A stretch of 64,000 nucleotides of DNA, from NCBI GenBank assembly GCA_963700425.1, contig CAVOXO010000003.1:248001-312000 (forward strand). Reading direction: 5' to 3'. The position numbers and the translations under genes were made by a program. The DNA comes from CAVOXO01 sp963700425. GTDB taxonomy: Bacteria > Actinomycetota > Acidimicrobiia > Acidimicrobiales > Microtrichaceae. The notes beneath the pieces were generated by a model. That model worked only from the letters and a program-made list of their open reading frames with translations. It was not told the DNA's origin and made no database searches. Shown piece after piece: positions 61,553-64,000 of this stretch. The first letter of the stretch is position 1. Every line of letters begins with the position of its first letter.

Positions 61553-62099
61553 ATGGCCACGCGACTCGATGTCGGAGATCCTGCACCCGACACCCCGCTT
61601 CTCACCCCCGACGGCGGGACATGGCTCCCGCCATGGCGAGAAGGCCGAACCGCCATCGTCGATTTTCGATCGCCACCTGGCTTGACTGCCCTGCCGGGAA
61701 CACGCGGTCGCCGTGCGCGATCGTTGGGAACGCACCGATCGCAGGGTCGACCTGGTCGTCGTGACGTTCGCGTCGCCGCGGGCCTCAGGCGGGTACGGCC
61801 GCCGCTTCGACCTTCGGGTTCCGATCCTGTCCGACCCCGACCGGCTCTGGTACCGCGCCCTCGGATTCCCACGTGGGTCGACGGCCACGGTGTTCCGCTG
61901 GAGGACGATCCGCGAGTACGGGCGCCTCGTCGCCAGGGGCCGCATGCCCGAGCGACCGACCGACGACCTCCACCAACTCGGCGGAGATGCCGTGATCGAC
62001 GGCGAAGGACGAATCGCCTGGCTGTACCGGTCGGTCGCTCCCGACGACCGCCCTGCCGCCGACGACGTGGTCGACGCCGCGCTCGCAGCGTCCGGTTGA
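61553..62099 (+). CDS. PRXL2/SelU-like thioredoxin-fold protein with in-frame TGA (possible selenoprotein), one frameshift
   Basis: MATRLDVGDPAPDTPLLTPD and EGRTAIV start the fold. After removal of one extra base near 61661 the frame reads IFDRHLA-TGA-LPCREHAVAVR, which matches the VFLRHFACPFCREH site of the peroxiredoxin-like PRXL2 (SelU) family, with TGA (61683-61685) in place of the first redox Cys (UxxC). The rest follows: VDLVVVTFASPR, GYGRRFDLRVPILSDPDRLW and DAVIDGEGRIAWLYRS. Twenty bases after TGA a hairpin (61701-61715: CACGC-GGTC-GCCGTG with one bulge) resembles a bacterial SECIS. TGC miscalled as TGA is the rival explanation. Confidence 0.6.
61701..61715 (+). promoter_or_regulatory. 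Candidate bacterial SECIS hairpin behind TGA
   Basis: Bases 61701-61705 (CACGC) pair with 61710-61715 (GCCGTG; C61712 bulged) around GGTC. The GGUC loop, five-pair stem and bulge resemble the fdhF SECIS, and the distance from TGA (20 nt) lies in the usual range. A second stem (GCGATCG 61717-61723 with CGATCGC 61736-61742) follows. Confidence 0.4.
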
Positions 62100-62103
62100 T
62101 GCA

Positions 62104-62688
62104 ATGATCGATCGCGAGATCAAACGGAGCCTCGGCCAGATGATGAAGGGCGTCCAGGTGGTGGGCGCATCACACGGCGGGGTCACCCGCGCCTACTGCT
62201 CCCACTGGGTGTGTCAGGTCAGCTTCGACGAGCCGATTCTCATGGCGTCGGTGTCCCCCCGCCACGACACCCATCCGTTGATCCGCGACAGCGGCGTCTT
62301 CTCGGTCTCGGTCCTCGCGGGCGATCAGGTCGCCGAAGGCCAGTACTTCTCCTATCCGGGTCGGAAGTACCGTTACCTCGCCCCGGAGTACCTCACCGAC
62401 TTCGACGGGTTGCCGATGGTCACCGACTGCATCGCGGCACTGCGTTGTGAGGTGTTCGAGACCAAGACGGCGTGGGACGACGGAACCGGCATCGATCACG
62501 ACCTGTTCTTCGCGCGCGGTGACCGCCACCCGCGAAGGGCGTCTGGGCGAGCCGCCGCTGCTGTACTCATCGCGCCACGGATGGCGGGTCACGGGCGACA
62601 AGGCCCGAGATCCGGGGACGTCGATCCGCGACGCGTCAACGCTCGGCTGGCCGCGTTGGACTCGCTCGACAGGGACTCCGACGTCTGA
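62104..62688 (+). CDS. Flavin reductase-like FMN-binding protein, two compensating frameshifts
   Basis: The N-terminal segment MIDREIKRSLGQMMKGVQVV, HWVCQVSFDEPILMASVS and GVFSVSVLAGDQV is a split-barrel flavin reductase, as in FlaRed/HpaC. The frame leaves near 62517 and reads VTATREGRLGEPPLLYSSRH in another frame, which is the expected last strand. It returns near 62630 to end RVNARLAALDSLDRDSDV. The two shifts cancel. It would supply reduced FMN to a monooxygenase. Confidence 0.75.
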   Translation: MIDREIKRSLGQMMKGVQVVGASHGGVTRAYCSHWVCQVSFDEPILMASVSPRHDTHPLIRDSGVFSVSVLAGDQVAEGQYFSYPGRKYRYLAPEYLTDFDGLPMVTDCIAALRCEVFETKTAWDDGTGIDHDLFFARGDRHPRRASGRAAAAVLIAPRMAGHGRQGPRSGDVDPRRVNARLAALDSLDRDSDV

Positions 62689-62704
62689 TCACAGACGCCA
62701 CGCG

Positions 62705-63541
62705 ATGTTCTCGAACCGAATGAGGGCCACGGCGCGACAGGATGTACATGGCAGTTCCCGACATCGGCGCGCCGCGTTCGGGCGATTCGTCGGAGAGGTC
62801 CGCGTCCCTCCGGCGCCCCTCACCTTCGGTCGCCTGTTCGGGGAAGTGGCCCTGGAGATGCGGGTGCTCGTCCTGGCCGGTGTTCCCTTCGGGGTCGTCG
62901 TCGCGGGTCTGGGGAGCCGTCTCGCGATGTTGGTCCTGCGCCTGACCTCTCCGGACAGCGTTCGGGGCGTGCTCAGCGATGACGGGTTCGAGATCGGCCG
63001 GGTGACGCTCTCGGGCACCTACAACCTGCTGGGCCTGGGCGCCACGGTGGGTGTGCTGGGTGCCGGTCTCTACCGCATGGTCGCCCCGTGGCTGCTGGGG
63101 CCGCAGTGGTTCCGACATGTGACGGTCGGACTCGGGTGCGGCGCGGTCGTCGGCTCGATGCTTCTCCATTCCGATGGCATCGACTTCCACGTCCTGACCC
63201 CGACGTGGCTGGCGATGGGTTTGTTCATCGCTCTTCCGTTCGTTTTCGGGGCCTGCATCGGTCCCGTGGTGGAGCGGGTCGGTCGACCCGGTTCGTGGAC
63301 GGCGGAGGGTCGACATGGCTGGGTCGTGGCCGCGGCTCTTCTGATCGCCTTTCCCACCACGCTGTTCGCGTTCGTGTTCGTGGTTCCGCTGGTCGTCGTT
63401 GTCGTCGCAGTTCGAGACGTCGAACCGGTCCGTCGACTACGGGCCGCACCGGCCTACGGACTGGTGGTCCGGGGCTTGTGGCTGGGAACGGCGATTCTCG
63501 GCCTGATCGCCCTCGTCGAGGACGTCACTGCCATCACCTGA
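62705..63541 (+). CDS. Hypothetical multispanning membrane protein
   Basis: The protein (278 residues from ATG 62705; other starts are possible inside the first 50 codons) has about six hydrophobic helices: MRVLVLAGVPFGVVVAGLG, NLLGLGATVGVLGAGLY, TWLAMGLFIALPFVFGACI, VVAAALLIAFPTTLFAFVF, VVVVAVRD, and GTAILGLIALVED. No known family is seen. Confidence 0.6.
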   Translation: MFSNRMRATARQDVHGSSRHRRAAFGRFVGEVRVPPAPLTFGRLFGEVALEMRVLVLAGVPFGVVVAGLGSRLAMLVLRLTSPDSVRGVLSDDGFEIGRVTLSGTYNLLGLGATVGVLGAGLYRMVAPWLLGPQWFRHVTVGLGCGAVVGSMLLHSDGIDFHVLTPTWLAMGLFIALPFVFGACIGPVVERVGRPGSWTAEGRHGWVVAAALLIAFPTTLFAFVFVVPLVVVVVAVRDVEPVRRLRAAPAYGLVVRGLWLGTAILGLIALVEDVTAIT

Positions 63542-63557
63542 ACCGGTGGCGACCCCG

Positions 63558-64000
63558 TCACCCGGCGCTGATCTCCGCAGGGGCGGTCCGCATCGCGAGG
63601 CCGAACCCGCATCGGCGCAGGAAGGCGAATCGGCCGTCGGGCACCGCAGTCGCCTCGGAGGCGATCCGGGTCCGGAGATCGGCGTGCCAGTCGTGCCAGT
63701 CGTATCGGTCCAGCGCCGCGGCGGTGATCGTCGGGGGCAGATCCCACAGTCGAAGGCCGGTGATATCGACCATGGCGCCGGCCTGGAGGAAGAACCCCAG
63801 CGCCCCATCGCGTTCCACCGTGATCCCGGGCTGGACGTGAACCGAGATGGCGTCACGGACGGTGTCGACGTGGTTGGTGTCTGCACCTGGTGAGAAACAC
63901 GACGCCGCGGCCTTGCCACTCCGGAGCGTGAAGCACTCTCCCGTGACGGCCTCGACGAGGCCGGCATCATGGAGGACCGCGGCGACGAAGAACATCTCGG
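63558..64000 (-). CDS. HD-domain protein, 5' end outside window
   Basis: The protein enters from the right edge and ends at 63558. FVAAVLHDAGL is the HD motif, followed by AISVHVQPGITVER with a further His and GAMVDITGLRLWDLPP. This resembles HD phosphohydrolase proteins of the cyanamide hydratase type. The lost N-terminus prevents a finer call. Confidence 0.7.
   Translation of the reverse strand, partial: EMFFVAAVLHDAGLVEAVTGECFTLRSGKAAASCFSPGADTNHVDTVRDAISVHVQPGITVERDGALGFFLQAGAMVDITGLRLWDLPPTITAAALDRYDWHDWHADLRTRIASEATAVPDGRFAFLRRCGFGLAMRTAPAEISAG

Noticed and set aside
61717..61742. GCGATCG hairpin as the SECIS itself
   Set aside because: It starts 31 nt after TGA and has a 12-nt loop; the nearer GGUC hairpin fits known geometry better.

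Overview
The window is a GC-rich (roughly 70% by eye) stretch of chromosome that reads like an actinobacterium, most probably of the Acidimicrobiia (Ilumatobacter-like). Pointers are GTG starts, strong purine-rich ribosome sites, a zinc-ribbon SCO7613-type membrane protein, a DUF2277 protein, heliorhodopsin, LLM flavin oxidoreductases, and P450/acyl-CoA-ligase gene sets. This assignment is an inference from gene content. No rRNA, tRNA, CRISPR array, insertion sequence or prophage was seen.

Layout. 1-9.3 kb: the 3' part of a giant surface protein with DUF11 domains, fourteen near-identical 324-bp SdrD-B-like repeats, and an LPFSG cell-wall sorting tail. 9.3-18.9 kb: membrane proteins, a truncated hydrolase-type membrane gene, then a P-type cation ATPase and the HtpX protease behind a promoter and a hairpin leader. 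19-28.8 kb: an ABC export pair, a broken TusA-DsrE gene, DUF2252, a HerA-like ATPase, a YihY-family protein, and gene fragments. 28.8-36.3 kb: fumarase, a metzincin-like protease, heliorhodopsin, an SDR protein, a carotenoid oxygenase and a GH20 lipoprotein. 36.5-47 kb: a DEAD-box helicase, OsmC, a methyltransferase, mmsA, a glutaredoxin, and a TetR/P450/acyl-CoA ligase set. 47-54 kb: a nitrogen-linked island with amt, a cation antiporter fused to the C-terminal half of GlnD, and a divergent threonine ammonia-lyase with two GlnR-like boxes between. 54-64 kb: catabolic oxidoreductases (DapA-like, old yellow enzyme, DODA-type dioxygenase, LLM oxidoreductase plus TetR with a palindromic operator), a CAP lipoprotein, a PRXL2/SelU-like gene with an in-frame TGA, a flavin reductase, and the end of an HD protein.

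The strongest candidate for something undescribed is the antiporter-GlnD fusion (47935-50679). A CPA2-type antiporter continues in frame into a GlnD-like region with a degenerate HD domain and two ACT domains. It lies 19 bp behind amt, with no glnK next to it. Second is the SelU-like gene (61553-62099), where TGA sits at the redox position (UxxC) and is followed 20 nt later by a GGUC-loop hairpin resembling a bacterial SECIS. Third is heliorhodopsin near a carotenoid oxygenase.

Quality warning: at least thirteen single-base frameshifts in otherwise conserved genes, several in homopolymers, plus two in-frame stops in one gene, suggest uncorrected sequencing error. Broken genes here should not be taken as real decay without reads.
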